The position numbers and the translations under genes were made by a program. 64,000 nucleotides of DNA from Bacilli bacterium (GTDB lineage: Bacteria > Bacillota_I > Bacilli_A > RFN20 > CAG-826), in assembly GCA_017468925.1 (NCBI GenBank), contig JAFUHI010000001.1, forward strand, positions 75,655 through 139,654. The letters are read 5' to 3'. Positions 1-9,435 of this stretch are shown here, piece by piece (within the stretch, counting starts at the first letter, position 1; each line of letters starts with the position of its first letter). Under the pieces are notes generated by a model. That model saw only the letters and a list, made by a program, of their open reading frames with translations, did not search any database and was not told where the DNA came from.

Positions 1-704
1 AAGAATGCTTTGCGGCTGCTTCTTTAAACAACCCTCATATCGTCAAAGTCTACGATAATGGAGAAATTGATGGCAGGCCGTACATGGTAAACGAATATGT
101 GAAAGGCCAGACACTAAGAGACAAATTGAATTTCACCTCAATCCATCGTCTTTCGCCGCGCGAAGCCTGTGAAGTGATGGAGCAACTAACTAGTGGTATC
201 CAATACGTCCATGAGCATGGCATCGTCCATCGCGATATAAAACCGGATAATCTTTTCTATCTTCCTGATGGTTCGATAAAAATCGCAGACTTCGGAATCT
301 CTTCATCCACTGATGAAAAAGAGACAGGAGATGCGATTGCGGGAACCGTATATTACACCGCCCCAGAAATATTAATGGGTGGGCAAGCCACCCCCCAAAG
401 CGACATATATTCAATGGGCATCGTCTTTTTTGAGATATTGACCGGCCGCGTTCCTTTTGAAGGCAAAAATGCGCAAGATGTGGCAGTGGCTCATATCAAA
501 TCCCATTTCCCTGAGCCTAGTAGAATCCAACCAGGCATCCCCAAGGCGCTTGATAGGATAATAATCACTGCCTGCCGCAAAAGGCAGAATGAAAGATATA
601 AAAGCGCCAAAGAGATGCATGATGATATAGTTGCCGCTTTAAGCAACAATGAGGACTTTAAAGAAAAGAAGTCGTTTTTAGCAAGGATTTTCGGATTCAA
701 ATGA
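1..704 (+). CDS. Ser/Thr protein kinase, PrkC-like, 5' truncated by window edge
   Basis: The reading frame is open from base 3, so this is the C-terminal 233 residues of a Hanks-type kinase; the ATP-binding glycine loop lies outside the window. Visible motifs are the catalytic loop HRDIKPDN, the Mg-binding DFG and the APE motif of the activation segment. The protein ends soon after the kinase domain (ending FLARIFGFK), with no membrane segment and no PASTA repeats, whereas PrkC of Bacillus is a long membrane-anchored receptor. rpe follows with a 4-base overlap, matching the prpC-prkC-rsgA-rpe order of Bacillus except that rsgA is absent between them. It is therefore probably a soluble PrkC relative phosphorylating cytosolic proteins (inference). 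Confidence 0.9.
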   Translation, partial: ECFAAASLNNPHIVKVYDNGEIDGRPYMVNEYVKGQTLRDKLNFTSIHRLSPREACEVMEQLTSGIQYVHEHGIVHRDIKPDNLFYLPDGSIKIADFGISSSTDEKETGDAIAGTVYYTAPEILMGGQATPQSDIYSMGIVFFEILTGRVPFEGKNAQDVAVAHIKSHFPEPSRIQPGIPKALDRIIITACRKRQNERYKSAKEMHDDIVAALSNNEDFKEKKSFLARIFGFK

Positions 705-1384
705 TAGATTTAAGCAAAATTAAATACCCTGCCATTTCCCCATCTCTTCTATCTGCTTCAAAAGATAGGATGGATGAAGAATTAAGCATCGCTATGAAAG
801 CCGAAGCACCATTTATCCATATTGATATAATGGATGGCATTTTCGTCCCAAACGTTTCCTTGTCAATAAAATTTGTTGGCGACATTAAACCAAAACACAA
901 TATGATAAGCGACGTCCATATAATGGTGGCGGATCCTATTAACTGGGTTGAAGGCTTAGTTAAAAATGGCGCGGATATAATCACATTCCATTATGAAGCT
1001 TGCTCAACTAAAGAAGAGATATTAGGTCTTATAGACTTGATTCACAAAAACAACGTATTATGCGGCATCTCCATAAAGCCAAATACCCCAGTCGAAGTCC
1101 TTTTGCCATTCATCAATCTTGTCGATATTGTCTTGCTCATGAGCGTGGAACCTGGCAAAGGCGGGCAGAAATTCATCGAATCATCTTTGGAAAGAATGGA
1201 ATCGATTAGAAAGATGATAAGAGACAACAAAAGCAAGGCGCTTATCGAAGTCGATGGGGGCATCAATAATGAGACCGCCCCGAAAGCGCTAAATAACGGC
1301 GCAGATATACTTGTGGCAGGAAGCTATTTATTCGGCCATGAGGATTTTGTGGAAAGAGCAAAAGGCTTAATAAATGGAAATTAG
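701..1384 (+). CDS. rpe: ribulose-phosphate 3-epimerase
   Basis: 227 residues, the normal length for the family, a TIM-barrel enzyme interconverting ribulose 5-phosphate and xylulose 5-phosphate in the pentose phosphate pathway. Visible family motifs are the N-terminal SPSLLSAS, the metal-binding HIDIMDGIFVPN and the C-terminal phosphate-binding VDGGIN followed by VAGSYLF. It starts with ATG inside the kinase stop codon (ATGATAG context), so the two are translationally coupled, and its end overlaps the next gene by 11 bases. It belongs to the same operon as the kinase. Confidence 0.95.
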   Translation: MIDLSKIKYPAISPSLLSASKDRMDEELSIAMKAEAPFIHIDIMDGIFVPNVSLSIKFVGDIKPKHNMISDVHIMVADPINWVEGLVKNGADIITFHYEACSTKEEILGLIDLIHKNNVLCGISIKPNTPVEVLLPFINLVDIVLLMSVEPGKGGQKFIESSLERMESIRKMIRDNKSKALIEVDGGINNETAPKALNNGADILVAGSYLFGHEDFVERAKGLINGN

Positions 1385-2054
1385 CTTACTAATCTCCTAC
1401 ATAATAATCTCTGCAGTTTCCATTGTTTGTCTTGGTTTTGCAGGGATTTTTATTAAGAAAAACAACAAAGAAGAATTCAGTTTTGCTTCGTTTTTCCCGT
1501 ATGAGCTATTTGAGGTTTCGGGCAAACAAAATATTATTTTGAGGGCTATTCATATTGTTTCTTTGCTTTCCCCTTTGGCGATGGCTTCTTATCTTATCGC
1601 TTATCTATCAATGGGCAGCATAACCTACAATACATTTTCTATCCTTCTTGCATTCGCTTTAACTTTATCTTCGATCTCTTATTTGCTCATAACGATCATT
1701 AAGCCGAAATACTACAAAACATTCATCTTCTTGTTTTTGCTTCTCGCTGGCTCGATAAGCATTGAATGCGTCGTTTTCGCTTTACTTATCTCTAAACATG
1801 GGGCGATGGTGGCGAATCCCGATATGGCATTCGCATTCTCTATGATCCTCTATGTTTTATCTGTGTTGAATTTGATATTTTTATTCAACCCAAAACTTAA
1901 AAACTGGGATAAGTTAGAGAAAGAAGAAGATGAGCAAGGTACCATCCATTATCTTAGACCTAAGGTTTTGTTTTTGGCGATGCACGAATGGATTCTTATC
2001 GTCTATAAAACCGTTATTGAGATATTGGCGTTCATCTTAATATTTCTTTTGTAA
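1374..2054 (+). CDS. uncharacterised polytopic membrane protein
   Basis: 226 residues with about six or seven strongly hydrophobic segments, starting at residues 5-27 (ISYIIISAVSIVCLGFAGIF) and ending with a final helix at the C-terminus (EILAFILIFLL). A short acidic cytosolic-type stretch (KLEKEEDEQ) precedes the last helix. I recognise no catalytic motif or transporter signature. It overlaps rpe by 11 bases, so it is the last gene of the kinase-rpe operon, and it is followed by a terminator-like hairpin shared with the convergent rpmB. Function unknown. Confidence 0.8.
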   Translation: MEISLLISYIIISAVSIVCLGFAGIFIKKNNKEEFSFASFFPYELFEVSGKQNIILRAIHIVSLLSPLAMASYLIAYLSMGSITYNTFSILLAFALTLSSISYLLITIIKPKYYKTFIFLFLLLAGSISIECVVFALLISKHGAMVANPDMAFAFSMILYVLSVLNLIFLFNPKLKNWDKLEKEEDEQGTIHYLRPKVLFLAMHEWILIVYKTVIEILAFILIFLL

Positions 2055-2061
2055 AGAAAAA

Positions 2062-2077
2062 AGCCCCAAAAAGGGCT
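2062..2077. terminator. bidirectional intrinsic terminator
   Basis: AGCCC/GGGCT stem with a CAAAAA loop, flanked by an A-run on the left and CTTT on the right, between the convergent membrane-protein gene and rpmB. It can serve both strands. Confidence 0.7.
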
Positions 2078-2098
2078 CTTTCATAATTCAAAAAACAA

Positions 2099-2296
2099 TT
2101 AGTCCGCTTTCTTTTCGGATTTCATCAAGGCACGATGGGCTCTGGCCGACATTCTGATGGTGCATTTTTTACCATTGATGACGACGGTGTATTTTTGCAA
2201 ATTGACATTCCATCTTGTGCGGGTGGCTCTCATTGAGTGGCTGCGATTATTGCCGCTTAATGGTCCTTTGTTTGTGATTGGGCATACTTTTGACAT
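2099..2296 (-). CDS. rpmB: 50S ribosomal protein L28
   Basis: 65 residues beginning MSKVCPITNKGP, with the family features SGNNRSHSMRAT and the basic core. The frame extends 19 codons further upstream, but the ATG at 2296 is chosen because it gives the standard L28 N-terminus and is preceded by a GAGGTG ribosome binding site. Only one cysteine (Cys5) is present, so this looks like the form that does not bind zinc. It is a single-gene unit with its own promoter, divergent from glgC and convergent with the membrane-protein operon. Confidence 0.95.
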   Translation of the reverse strand: MSKVCPITNKGPLSGNNRSHSMRATRTRWNVNLQKYTVVINGKKCTIRMSARAHRALMKSEKKAD

Positions 2297-2331
2297 TGTT
2301 ATCACCTCTTTCGCTAGAAAACGCGATAATG

Positions 2332-2360
2332 AATATAACATAAAGTAAGCCATATGACAA
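2332..2360 (-). promoter_or_regulatory. rpmB promoter
   Basis: On the minus strand: -35 TTGTCA at 2355-2360, 17-base spacer, -10 TATATT at 2332-2337. This is a near-consensus housekeeping sigma promoter reading into rpmB. Confidence 0.75.
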
Positions 2361-2388
2361 AGAAATAATTATATGAAATAAAAAATAG

Positions 2389-2424
2389 AAATGATGCAAG
2401 CATTTCTTTGTGTTGTGATAAAAT
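2389..2424 (+). promoter_or_regulatory. glgC operon promoter with adjacent dyad
   Basis: An extended -10, TG-A-TAAAAT, lies at 2416-2424 with no good -35. A small dyad GAAATG/CATTTC (2389-2407) occupies the -35 region and contains TGCAAGCA, loosely like a catabolite-responsive element. Promoter by inspection; the operator role is speculative. Confidence 0.5.
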
Positions 2425-2466
2425 TATCTTAAAGATAAAATTATGTAGTTAGCGGAGGGCTTCTTG

Positions 2467-3606
2467 ATGGGTGTTAAATTAGCTGCAATGATTTTGGCTG
2501 GCGGCAAAGGAACAAGGCTTCTTGATTTAACAAGAAGAGTCGCCAAGCCAGCTGTAAGTTATGGCGGGAAATATCGTATTATTGATTTCCCTTTGTCCAA
2601 TTGCGCGAATAGTGGAATAAATAACGTTGGCGTTTTGACACAATATGAATCAAGTGAACTAAATTCATATGTCGGCAACGGAGAGAAATGGGGACTAAAT
2701 GGGGTAAGGTCTCTTACTTCTGTATTGACTCCAAAACAAACTGAAGAAGGAAGTAACTGGTATTTAGGCACCGCGGATGCCATATATCAAAACCTTGACT
2801 GGCTTGATAGGGTGAATCCTACTCACGTTTTGATTTTATCTGGCGACCATATTTATTCCTGCACATATAACGCGATGCTTAAGCGCCATATCGACACCGA
2901 TGCTGATTGCACGATTTCAGTGTATGAAGTACCAATTGAAGAGGCCTCAAGATTTGGAATTCTAGTCACCGATAATAAAGGTATCATCACCGATTTCGTC
3001 GAAAAGCCTAAGAACCCGATAAGCAATCTCGCCTCAATGGGCATCTATATTTTCTCCTATAAGAGATTAAGGTCCGCTTTGATAAAGGACCACGCTGACC
3101 CGAAAAGCGATCACGATTTCGGCAAAAATATCATCCCGACCATGCTAAAAGAGAAAAGGAGGATGGTCGCCTACAATTACAAAGGATATTGGAAGGATGT
3201 AGGCACCGTTGCAAGCTTGCACACTGCCAATATGGATTTATTGATGTCGGGGAATCCTGACGAAAACATCTACACGGTTTTAGCGGGAAACAAAATATAT
3301 TCAGAGGATGCTCATTCAGCCCCGCAATATATCGGTAAGAAAGCCAAGGTCTCTGATTCTTTGATTAACCAAGGGGCAACTGTTCTAGGAGAAGTAAAAC
3401 ATTCCGTCATCTCTGGCGGAACCTTGATAGAAGAAGGTGCGGTGGTCGTGAATTCCGTTGTCATGAATGGAGCGATCATTGAAAAAGGCGCGAAGGTATA
3501 CGATGCGATTGTCGGAGTTGATACTCTAGTTGGTAAAGACATGGTCATTAACAAAGATAAGAAAGATATTGTTTTGTTTGTTAACGGAAAGGCGGCGAAA
3601 AAATGA
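2467..3606 (+). CDS. glgC: glucose-1-phosphate adenylyltransferase
   Basis: 379 residues. Makes ADP-glucose from ATP and glucose 1-phosphate, the first committed step of glycogen synthesis. The nucleotide-binding signature AAMILAGGKGTRL is intact at the N-terminus, followed by PAVSYGGKYRIIDFPLSNC, the YLGTADAI substrate segment and LSGDHIY; the C-terminal third has the hexapeptide-like repeats of a left-handed beta-helix. A TTG three bases upstream is also possible, but ATG at 2467 sits 7 bases after GGAGGG and is preferred. The stop TGA overlaps the glgD start (ATGA). First gene of glgC-glgD-glgA-leuS. Confidence 0.96.
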   Translation: MGVKLAAMILAGGKGTRLLDLTRRVAKPAVSYGGKYRIIDFPLSNCANSGINNVGVLTQYESSELNSYVGNGEKWGLNGVRSLTSVLTPKQTEEGSNWYLGTADAIYQNLDWLDRVNPTHVLILSGDHIYSCTYNAMLKRHIDTDADCTISVYEVPIEEASRFGILVTDNKGIITDFVEKPKNPISNLASMGIYIFSYKRLRSALIKDHADPKSDHDFGKNIIPTMLKEKRRMVAYNYKGYWKDVGTVASLHTANMDLLMSGNPDENIYTVLAGNKIYSEDAHSAPQYIGKKAKVSDSLINQGATVLGEVKHSVISGGTLIEEGAVVVNSVVMNGAIIEKGAKVYDAIVGVDTLVGKDMVINKDKKDIVLFVNGKAAKK

Positions 3607-4724
3607 AAGGCGTAATTGGTTTTATTGATTGTCATATCTCCCCTGAATTGGGTGTTTTAACTAATGATAGGCCTTTGGCCTCCTCATCATTCTTGGGAAG
3701 ATATGCTTTTATTGATTTCGCTTTGAGCAATTATTGCAATAGCGATATCGACAACGTCGGTATTTTGGTCAAAAACCACCAGAGATCAATCCTAAAGCAT
3801 TTAGGGAACATGATGAGCTGGGTCGAGAACACCAAAATCGGACATGAGACGATTTTCTATAACGAAAAAGGCATTTTGAACCCTGCCTACAACAGCGATA
3901 TCAATAACATTAAGCAAAACGACTGGGTGATCTATGACACCGATGCGGATTATCTAGTCTTTATGCCAGTCCACATTATCATGAGAATAGATTTAAGACC
4001 TATTTTAGAAGAACACATCCTGAATGGAGAAGACATAACTGTCGTTTATAAGAAGATAGAGAACGCCGACGAATCGTTCGAAGGCGAGAATCTATTTGAT
4101 ATCGGAAAAGATGGTTACGTTAAAAAGATTTACAAGAACAAAGGAAAGAAGAAAATTGCTAATGCTTCTCTATCGACCTGGATCATAAGCCGCAAAGTGT
4201 TAAGCGACATAGTCAATGTATACCACGGAAGAGTGGATGCATCATTTGGCATGAAAGAAATGATTGCCTATCTATTAGATAACAACATCTATAAAGTCAA
4301 AGCCCATGAATTCACCGGCTTTGCTAGATGCTTCAACTCACTCAACAAATACGTCGATTATTCTTTCGAGATGCTAGATCACAAAAAGGCCTTGGAATTA
4401 TTCAACACCGATTGGCCAATCTACACTTGCACCCATGATACCACCCCAGCCTTATATGGCGAAAAAGCCACGGTCAAGAATTCATTTGTATCAAATGGTT
4501 GCATAGTCGAAGGAAGAGTAGAGGACTCCATATTATGCCGCAACGTCAAAATCGGCAAAAAGAGTGTTATCAAAAATAGCATCGTCCTTTCTAACGTCAC
4601 CGTCTCCGATTCAGTTAACCTCAATTATGTCATCATCGATAAATATGCGACAATTCATCCAAATAGGACATTAGAAGGGAAAGAAGACGATGTCCTTTAT
4701 GTCCCACAAGGAGGAAAAATATGA
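3603..4724 (+). CDS. glgD: GlgD, non-catalytic partner of glucose-1-phosphate adenylyltransferase
   Basis: 373 residues, a paralogue of the preceding GlgC. It keeps the fold landmarks (GRYAFIDFALSNYCNSDIDNVGI and a C-terminal beta-helix) but the N-terminus lacks the GGxGTRL nucleotide-binding motif, so it is probably catalytically inactive. In Firmicutes with a GlgC/GlgD pair, GlgD acts as a regulatory subunit that raises GlgC activity (family knowledge). It overlaps glgC and glgA by 4 bases on either side, implying translational coupling and fixed stoichiometry. Confidence 0.93.
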   Translation: MKGVIGFIDCHISPELGVLTNDRPLASSSFLGRYAFIDFALSNYCNSDIDNVGILVKNHQRSILKHLGNMMSWVENTKIGHETIFYNEKGILNPAYNSDINNIKQNDWVIYDTDADYLVFMPVHIIMRIDLRPILEEHILNGEDITVVYKKIENADESFEGENLFDIGKDGYVKKIYKNKGKKKIANASLSTWIISRKVLSDIVNVYHGRVDASFGMKEMIAYLLDNNIYKVKAHEFTGFARCFNSLNKYVDYSFEMLDHKKALELFNTDWPIYTCTHDTTPALYGEKATVKNSFVSNGCIVEGRVEDSILCRNVKIGKKSVIKNSIVLSNVTVSDSVNLNYVIIDKYATIHPNRTLEGKEDDVLYVPQGGKI

Positions 4725-6157
4725 AAATAGCTATGTTTGCATCCGAATCCAATCCTTTGGTAAAGACCGGAGGCTTGGCGGACGTCATCTTTTCTTTGAG
4801 CGAAGAATTAGCGGAAAAAGGCAATGAAGTCGTAATCGCTTTGCCATACTACAAAACCATAAAACCCGAATATAAGAAATCTTTCTCTAAGATCGGAAGT
4901 TTCACTGTCTCTATGTCTTGGAGAAGGCAAATCGCGAATATCTACAGGGGCAAAATAGGCAAGATTACCTTTTATTTGATTGGCAATGATTTCTATTTCG
5001 GAAGAGACAGAGTCTATGGCTATAACGATGATGGCGAAAGATTCGCTTTCTTTGATTTATCATGCCGCGCCTTATTGCCTTTCATCTCTTTTAAAGCGGA
5101 TATCATCCACGTCCATGATCATCAGGCTGCGATGATTCCAGTACTAATCAAAGAGAAAGATATGGCGAATCCAATCTATCGCGATGCTAAATTCGTCCTC
5201 ACCATTCATAATCCTGCCTTCAAAGGATTGCTCGATAGATTCTTCGTCTCCGATTATTTTGGACTAGACGACTCCTTATATGATTCTGGCAAACTAAGAT
5301 TCGAAGGAGCTTTCTCCACCTTGAAAAGCGGAATAATATACGCTGATAAAATAACAACTGTTTCCCCATCGCATAGAAATGAGCTTCTAGAAAGCGATTC
5401 GGGGCACGGTCTGCAAGACATCCTCAGATTAAGAGAGATGGATTTTGCAGGGTTTTTGAATGGAATCGACTATGATGAATGGAATCCTGCAACCGATAAG
5501 AAGATTGCAAAAACCTATACGGCAGAGACCATAAGAGAAGGAAGGAAAGCCAACCAAGAAGCCCTTCTAAAGAAATTAGGCATCGTCTTTAAAGGCGGCC
5601 CGGTATATGGCCTTGTCTCTAGACTCACCTGGCAAAAGGGAATCGACCTAGTTCTAAGAAGCGGAAGAAAAGCTCTAGAAAGAGGGGCAAATCTAATAAT
5701 CCTAGGCTCTGGCGAATACAAATACGAAGCTGCTTTTGAGGATTTGAGAAGAGAATTCCCGGATACCTGCGCTATCTATATCGGCTACAGCGACCTATTG
5801 GCCCATGAAATCTATGCTGGATGCGATTTCTTCTTGATGCCTAGCCTATTCGAGCCATGCGGAATATCCCAACTTATATCAAAGAGATATGGTTGCCTCC
5901 CAATAGTTAGATACACAGGCGGTTTGAAAGACACGGTCAATGGCTATAATTACGATAACGAAGATACCGCCGATGGAGTCGGATTCATCAATTATGATGA
6001 GCAAGGCTTAGATTACGGCATCGAGGTTTCAAGAAACATCTACGCAAACGAGGAACTATATTATAAAATAATCGCCAATGCTATGGCCGCTGACCATAGC
6101 TGGAAAGCGACATCCGAATTATATCTAGGGATGTATCGCGAATTAACTGGAAAATAA
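4721..6157 (+). CDS. glgA: glycogen synthase (ADP-glucose type)
   Basis: 478 residues, GT5 family length. It extends alpha-1,4-glucan from ADP-glucose. Visible motifs are the N-terminal VKTGGLADV (ADP-glucose binding), HVHDHQAA, the second Rossmann domain opening [13 protein letters not shown], and the C-terminal EPCGISQL acceptor/donor motif. The start overlaps glgD in an ATGA junction. leuS follows after 4 bases. The branching enzyme and phosphorylase lie about 42 kb away at 48513-52787. Confidence 0.96.
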   Translation: MKIAMFASESNPLVKTGGLADVIFSLSEELAEKGNEVVIALPYYKTIKPEYKKSFSKIGSFTVSMSWRRQIANIYRGKIGKITFYLIGNDFYFGRDRVYGYNDDGERFAFFDLSCRALLPFISFKADIIHVHDHQAAMIPVLIKEKDMANPIYRDAKFVLTIHNPAFKGLLDRFFVSDYFGLDDSLYDSGKLRFEGAFSTLKSGIIYADKITTVSPSHRNELLESDSGHGLQDILRLREMDFAGFLNGIDYDEWNPATDKKIAKTYTAETIREGRKANQEALLKKLGIVFKGGPVYGLVSRLTWQKGIDLVLRSGRKALERGANLIILGSGEYKYEAAFEDLRREFPDTCAIYIGYSDLLAHEIYAGCDFFLMPSLFEPCGISQLISKRYGCLPIVRYTGGLKDTVNGYNYDNEDTADGVGFINYDEQGLDYGIEVSRNIYANEELYYKIIANAMAADHSWKATSELYLGMYRELTGK

Positions 6158-6161
6158 AATT

Positions 6162-8561
6162 ATGTACGACTACCAAAGAATTGAACAAAAGTGGAGGAAA
6201 TATTGGGAAGACCATAAAACTTTCTATTGCGACACCCACGATTTCTCCAAACCAAAATATTATGTGATGGATATGTTTCCATATCCTTCAGGACAAGGGC
6301 TCCATGTAGGACACCCAGAAGGTTATACCGCGACCGATATCGTCTCAAGAATGAAAAGGATGCAGGGGTATAACGTTTTGCACCCGATGGGCTGGGACGC
6401 TTTCGGTTTGCCAGCCGAGCAATTCGCAATTGCAAATAACACTCATCCAGAAGGCTTCACCCGCGCTAACATCGCCCATTTCAAGGATCAAATCCAATCA
6501 TTAGGTTTGTCTTATGATTGGAGCAAAGAATTCGCCACAATCGATCCTTCATATTACAAATGGACCCAATGGATTTTCGCCAAGATGTTTGAAAACGATT
6601 TGGCGTATGTCGATAACATCCCTGTTAATTATTGCCCAGAGCTAGGAACGGTTTTGGCCAATGAAGAAGTGATTGATGGCAAATCGGAAAGAGGTGGATT
6701 CCCGGTTATCAGAATGCCAATGAGGCAATGGGTATTAAAGATTACCGCCTACGCCGATAGGCTTGAAAAAGATCTCGATGGTCTAGATTGGCCAAAATCC
6801 ACAATCGAGATGCAAAAGAATTGGATTGGCGCCTCTTCCGGCGTAGAGATTACCTTCGATATAGTGGGTCATAAAGAAAGCTTCAAAGTATTCACAACTA
6901 GAGTTGATACCTTATTCGGCTGCACTTACTGTGTTTTAGCCCCGGAACATCCTCTTGTGAAGAAACTAGTAAGCGAAGGCCAAAGAAAAGAAATAGAGAA
7001 ATATATAGAGGAATCAAGCAAGAAAAGTGACCTATTAAGAACCGCTTTAGCCAAAGAAAAGACAGGCGTTCCGCTGGGGATTTTCGCCATTAACCCAATA
7101 AACGGCAAGGAAATTCCTGTATATGTAGGAGACTATGTTCTTGGCTCCTATGGCTCTGGTGCGGTTATGGCAGTGCCTTGCCATGACGAAAGAGATTATG
7201 AATTCGCCAAAAAGCACAACATCCCGATGATTCAAGTCCTAGAAGGAGATGTAAGCGAAAAAGCATTCGTGGATGATGGGAAACACATCAATAGTGATTT
7301 CGCAAACGGAATGAATATTTCCGAAGCGAAAAAAGCCATCACCGATAGACTTATTTCAATCGGAAAAGGAAAAGTCGTCACCAATTATAAATTGAGGGAT
7401 TGGATTTTCTCCCGCCAACGTTATTGGGGTGAGCCCATCCCAATTTTGCTTGATGAAGAAGGTAAACCAAGAGCAGAAGATTTGTCTTTGCTCCCAGTCG
7501 TTTTGCCCGAAATGGATGAATATTCTCCTTCAAAAGATGGCAAACCTCCATTAGCCAAAGCACCTAAGAGCTGGCTTGAAGTCGAAAAAGATGGAAAGAA
7601 ATACACTAGAGAAACCAACACCATGCCTCAGTGGGCGGGATCAAGCTGGTATTATCTAAGATACATCGACCCAAATAACGATAAAGAACTCGCTGATCCT
7701 GCTTTATTGAAGCATTGGCTCCCAGTCGATTTATATATCGGTGGGCAAGAGCATGCCGTATTGCATTTGCTTTACGCCCGTTTCTGGCATAAATTCCTTT
7801 ATGATTTGGGGGTTGTTGATTGCTTGGAGCCATTCAAGAGGCTTTATCATCAAGGCATGATATTGGGCGCCAATGGCGAAAAGATGAGCAAATCGAGGGG
7901 AAATGTCGTAAATCCTGATGATATCGTTAGGGATTATGGTGCCGATTCTCTCCGCTTATTCGAGATGTTCGCTGGTCCTTTGAATGAATCCAAGCCATGG
8001 AGCGACACTGGGATAAATGGATCTCACCGCTTCATTGAAAGATGTTATCGCTTAGTGGATGAGGAGACATATTTCTCTCGTATATCTACCACTAATAGCG
8101 GCGAGCTTGATTATTCTTATAACGCTTTAGTCAAGAAAGCTAATGAAGATTTCGATAACCTTTCTTTTAATACCACAATCGCCCAGATGATGGTCTTCAT
8201 CAATGATTGCTATAAAGCAAAATCGCTATACAAACCATATATCGAAGGCTTCGTCCAAATATTCTCATGCATTTGCCCGTTCGTTGGCGAAGAGATGTGG
8301 GAGAAACTAGGCCACAACGAATCAATCGCTTATTCCTCCTGGCCGACATTCGATGAATCAAAATTGGTTTTGGAAAGCGTCAATATCGCCGTTGCGATAA
8401 ATGGAAAGACTAGAGACGTTATATCAGTTTCGAAAGACGCCAGCGAAGAAGAGGTTAGCAAGATTGCTTTATCTTCACCGAAAGTCGCCGCCTTCATCGG
8501 TGATCACCCATTAAGAAAAACCATATTCGTCAAAGGCAAAATCATCAATTTCATCATCTAG
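6162..8561 (+). CDS. leuS: leucyl-tRNA synthetase
   Basis: 799 residues, typical bacterial LeuRS length. The class I HIGH motif appears as HVGH within [15 protein letters not shown], and KMSKS is intact ([11 protein letters not shown]). The CP1 editing region contains the conserved TTRVDTLFG stretch. It begins 4 bases after the glgA stop with its weak ribosome binding site inside glgA, so it is cotranscribed with the glycogen synthesis genes. I see no T-box or separate promoter in front of it. Confidence 0.96.
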   Translation: MYDYQRIEQKWRKYWEDHKTFYCDTHDFSKPKYYVMDMFPYPSGQGLHVGHPEGYTATDIVSRMKRMQGYNVLHPMGWDAFGLPAEQFAIANNTHPEGFTRANIAHFKDQIQSLGLSYDWSKEFATIDPSYYKWTQWIFAKMFENDLAYVDNIPVNYCPELGTVLANEEVIDGKSERGGFPVIRMPMRQWVLKITAYADRLEKDLDGLDWPKSTIEMQKNWIGASSGVEITFDIVGHKESFKVFTTRVDTLFGCTYCVLAPEHPLVKKLVSEGQRKEIEKYIEESSKKSDLLRTALAKEKTGVPLGIFAINPINGKEIPVYVGDYVLGSYGSGAVMAVPCHDERDYEFAKKHNIPMIQVLEGDVSEKAFVDDGKHINSDFANGMNISEAKKAITDRLISIGKGKVVTNYKLRDWIFSRQRYWGEPIPILLDEEGKPRAEDLSLLPVVLPEMDEYSPSKDGKPPLAKAPKSWLEVEKDGKKYTRETNTMPQWAGSSWYYLRYIDPNNDKELADPALLKHWLPVDLYIGGQEHAVLHLLYARFWHKFLYDLGVVDCLEPFKRLYHQGMILGANGEKMSKSRGNVVNPDDIVRDYGADSLRLFEMFAGPLNESKPWSDTGINGSHRFIERCYRLVDEETYFSRISTTNSGELDYSYNALVKKANEDFDNLSFNTTIAQMMVFINDCYKAKSLYKPYIEGFVQIFSCICPFVGEEMWEKLGHNESIAYSSWPTFDESKLVLESVNIAVAINGKTRDVISVSKDASEEEVSKIALSSPKVAAFIGDHPLRKTIFVKGKIINFII

Positions 8562-8607
8562 TAAACAAATATAAATATTGTTTAGTGGAACTGTTTTCAT
8601 TTTGTTT

Positions 8608-8654
8608 TATAATTTATTCGCTCCTCACTTGCGTTGGCAAGAAGGAAGCGGAGG
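8608..8654 (+). promoter_or_regulatory. coaX promoter -10 and structured ribosome binding site
   Basis: TATAAT at 8608-8613 without a clear -35. Downstream, CTCC (8621-8624) can pair with the GGAG of the coaX ribosome binding site (8650-8653), with an inner TTGC/GCAA hairpin (8629-8640). Translation control is possible but unproven. Confidence 0.4.
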
Positions 8655-8660
8655 AAAAAT

Positions 8661-9434
8661 ATGCTCCTAGCAATTGACATTGGCAACACTTTGACTAATT
8701 TTGCCATCTATGACGACAAAGGCTTGGTTGAATCATTCAAAATGGAAAGTTCAACCAGCAAAAGCCTTGATGAAGTAAAGGTATTATTCACTTTTTACTA
8801 CAATTCCATCAAAAGGGATAATTTTCTGATTGACCAGATAATCATCTCCAGCGTTGTCCCTTCTTTGACATCCCATTATCGAAGCATCGCCTTCAGCGTT
8901 TTCTCTTTGAGGCCTTTGATTCTTTCTCCTGGTTTAAAAACTGGATTGCAATTAAAGGTAGATGAGCCAAAGACGGTTGGAAGCGATATAATCGCAGCAG
9001 CAGTGGGTGCAAGAAAGAAATATGGCAATTCGCTTTTTGTCGCGGATTTAGGAACCGCTAATAAATATATTTATATAGATAAGGATGGAGCCTTCTCCGG
9101 TTTGGTTATCTCCCCAGGCATGATGATTTCCTACGAGGCTTTGACCAGCAAAGCCGCTTCACTAATGGAGACATCTTTGATAATGCCAGAGAAAGTCATA
9201 GGCAAAAACACTGCGGAATGCATCAATTCCGGCGTATTGAATGGCACAATCTACGAGATAAAAGGATTCTTGGAAGCGTTCGAGAAGCAGACAGGAACAA
9301 AACTTAAACCAATAATCACAGGCGGCAATTCCTCCAAAATCAAAGATCATATAGATGGATTTACCTATGATCCAAATCTAGTCTTAGACGGATTATTTGA
9401 AATCGCTACCTTGGTGAAGAATAGGAGAAAATAA
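8661..9434 (+). CDS. coaX: type III pantothenate kinase
   Basis: 257 residues. Phosphorylates pantothenate, the first step of coenzyme A synthesis. Motifs of the ASKHA fold are visible: the phosphate loop AIDIGNTLTNFAIYD at the N-terminus, PKTVGSDIIAAAVGA in the middle and ADLGTANKYIYID followed by GLVISPGM. The frame runs nine codons further upstream, but ATG 8661 is chosen because it follows GGAGG by 6 bases and gives the standard MLLAIDIGNT start. It is followed one base later by an ECF S-component gene, which suggests substrate uptake and activation are coupled. Confidence 0.93.
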   Translation: MLLAIDIGNTLTNFAIYDDKGLVESFKMESSTSKSLDEVKVLFTFYYNSIKRDNFLIDQIIISSVVPSLTSHYRSIAFSVFSLRPLILSPGLKTGLQLKVDEPKTVGSDIIAAAVGARKKYGNSLFVADLGTANKYIYIDKDGAFSGLVISPGMMISYEALTSKAASLMETSLIMPEKVIGKNTAECINSGVLNGTIYEIKGFLEAFEKQTGTKLKPIITGGNSSKIKDHIDGFTYDPNLVLDGLFEIATLVKNRRK

Positions 9435-9435
9435 T

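Noticed and set aside
2157-2348. Plus-strand frame over rpmB
   Set aside because: Antisense to the clearly conserved L28 gene and its promoter.
3603-4724. GlgD as a second active ADP-glucose pyrophosphorylase
   Set aside because: The GGxGTRL nucleotide-binding motif is missing at the N-terminus.
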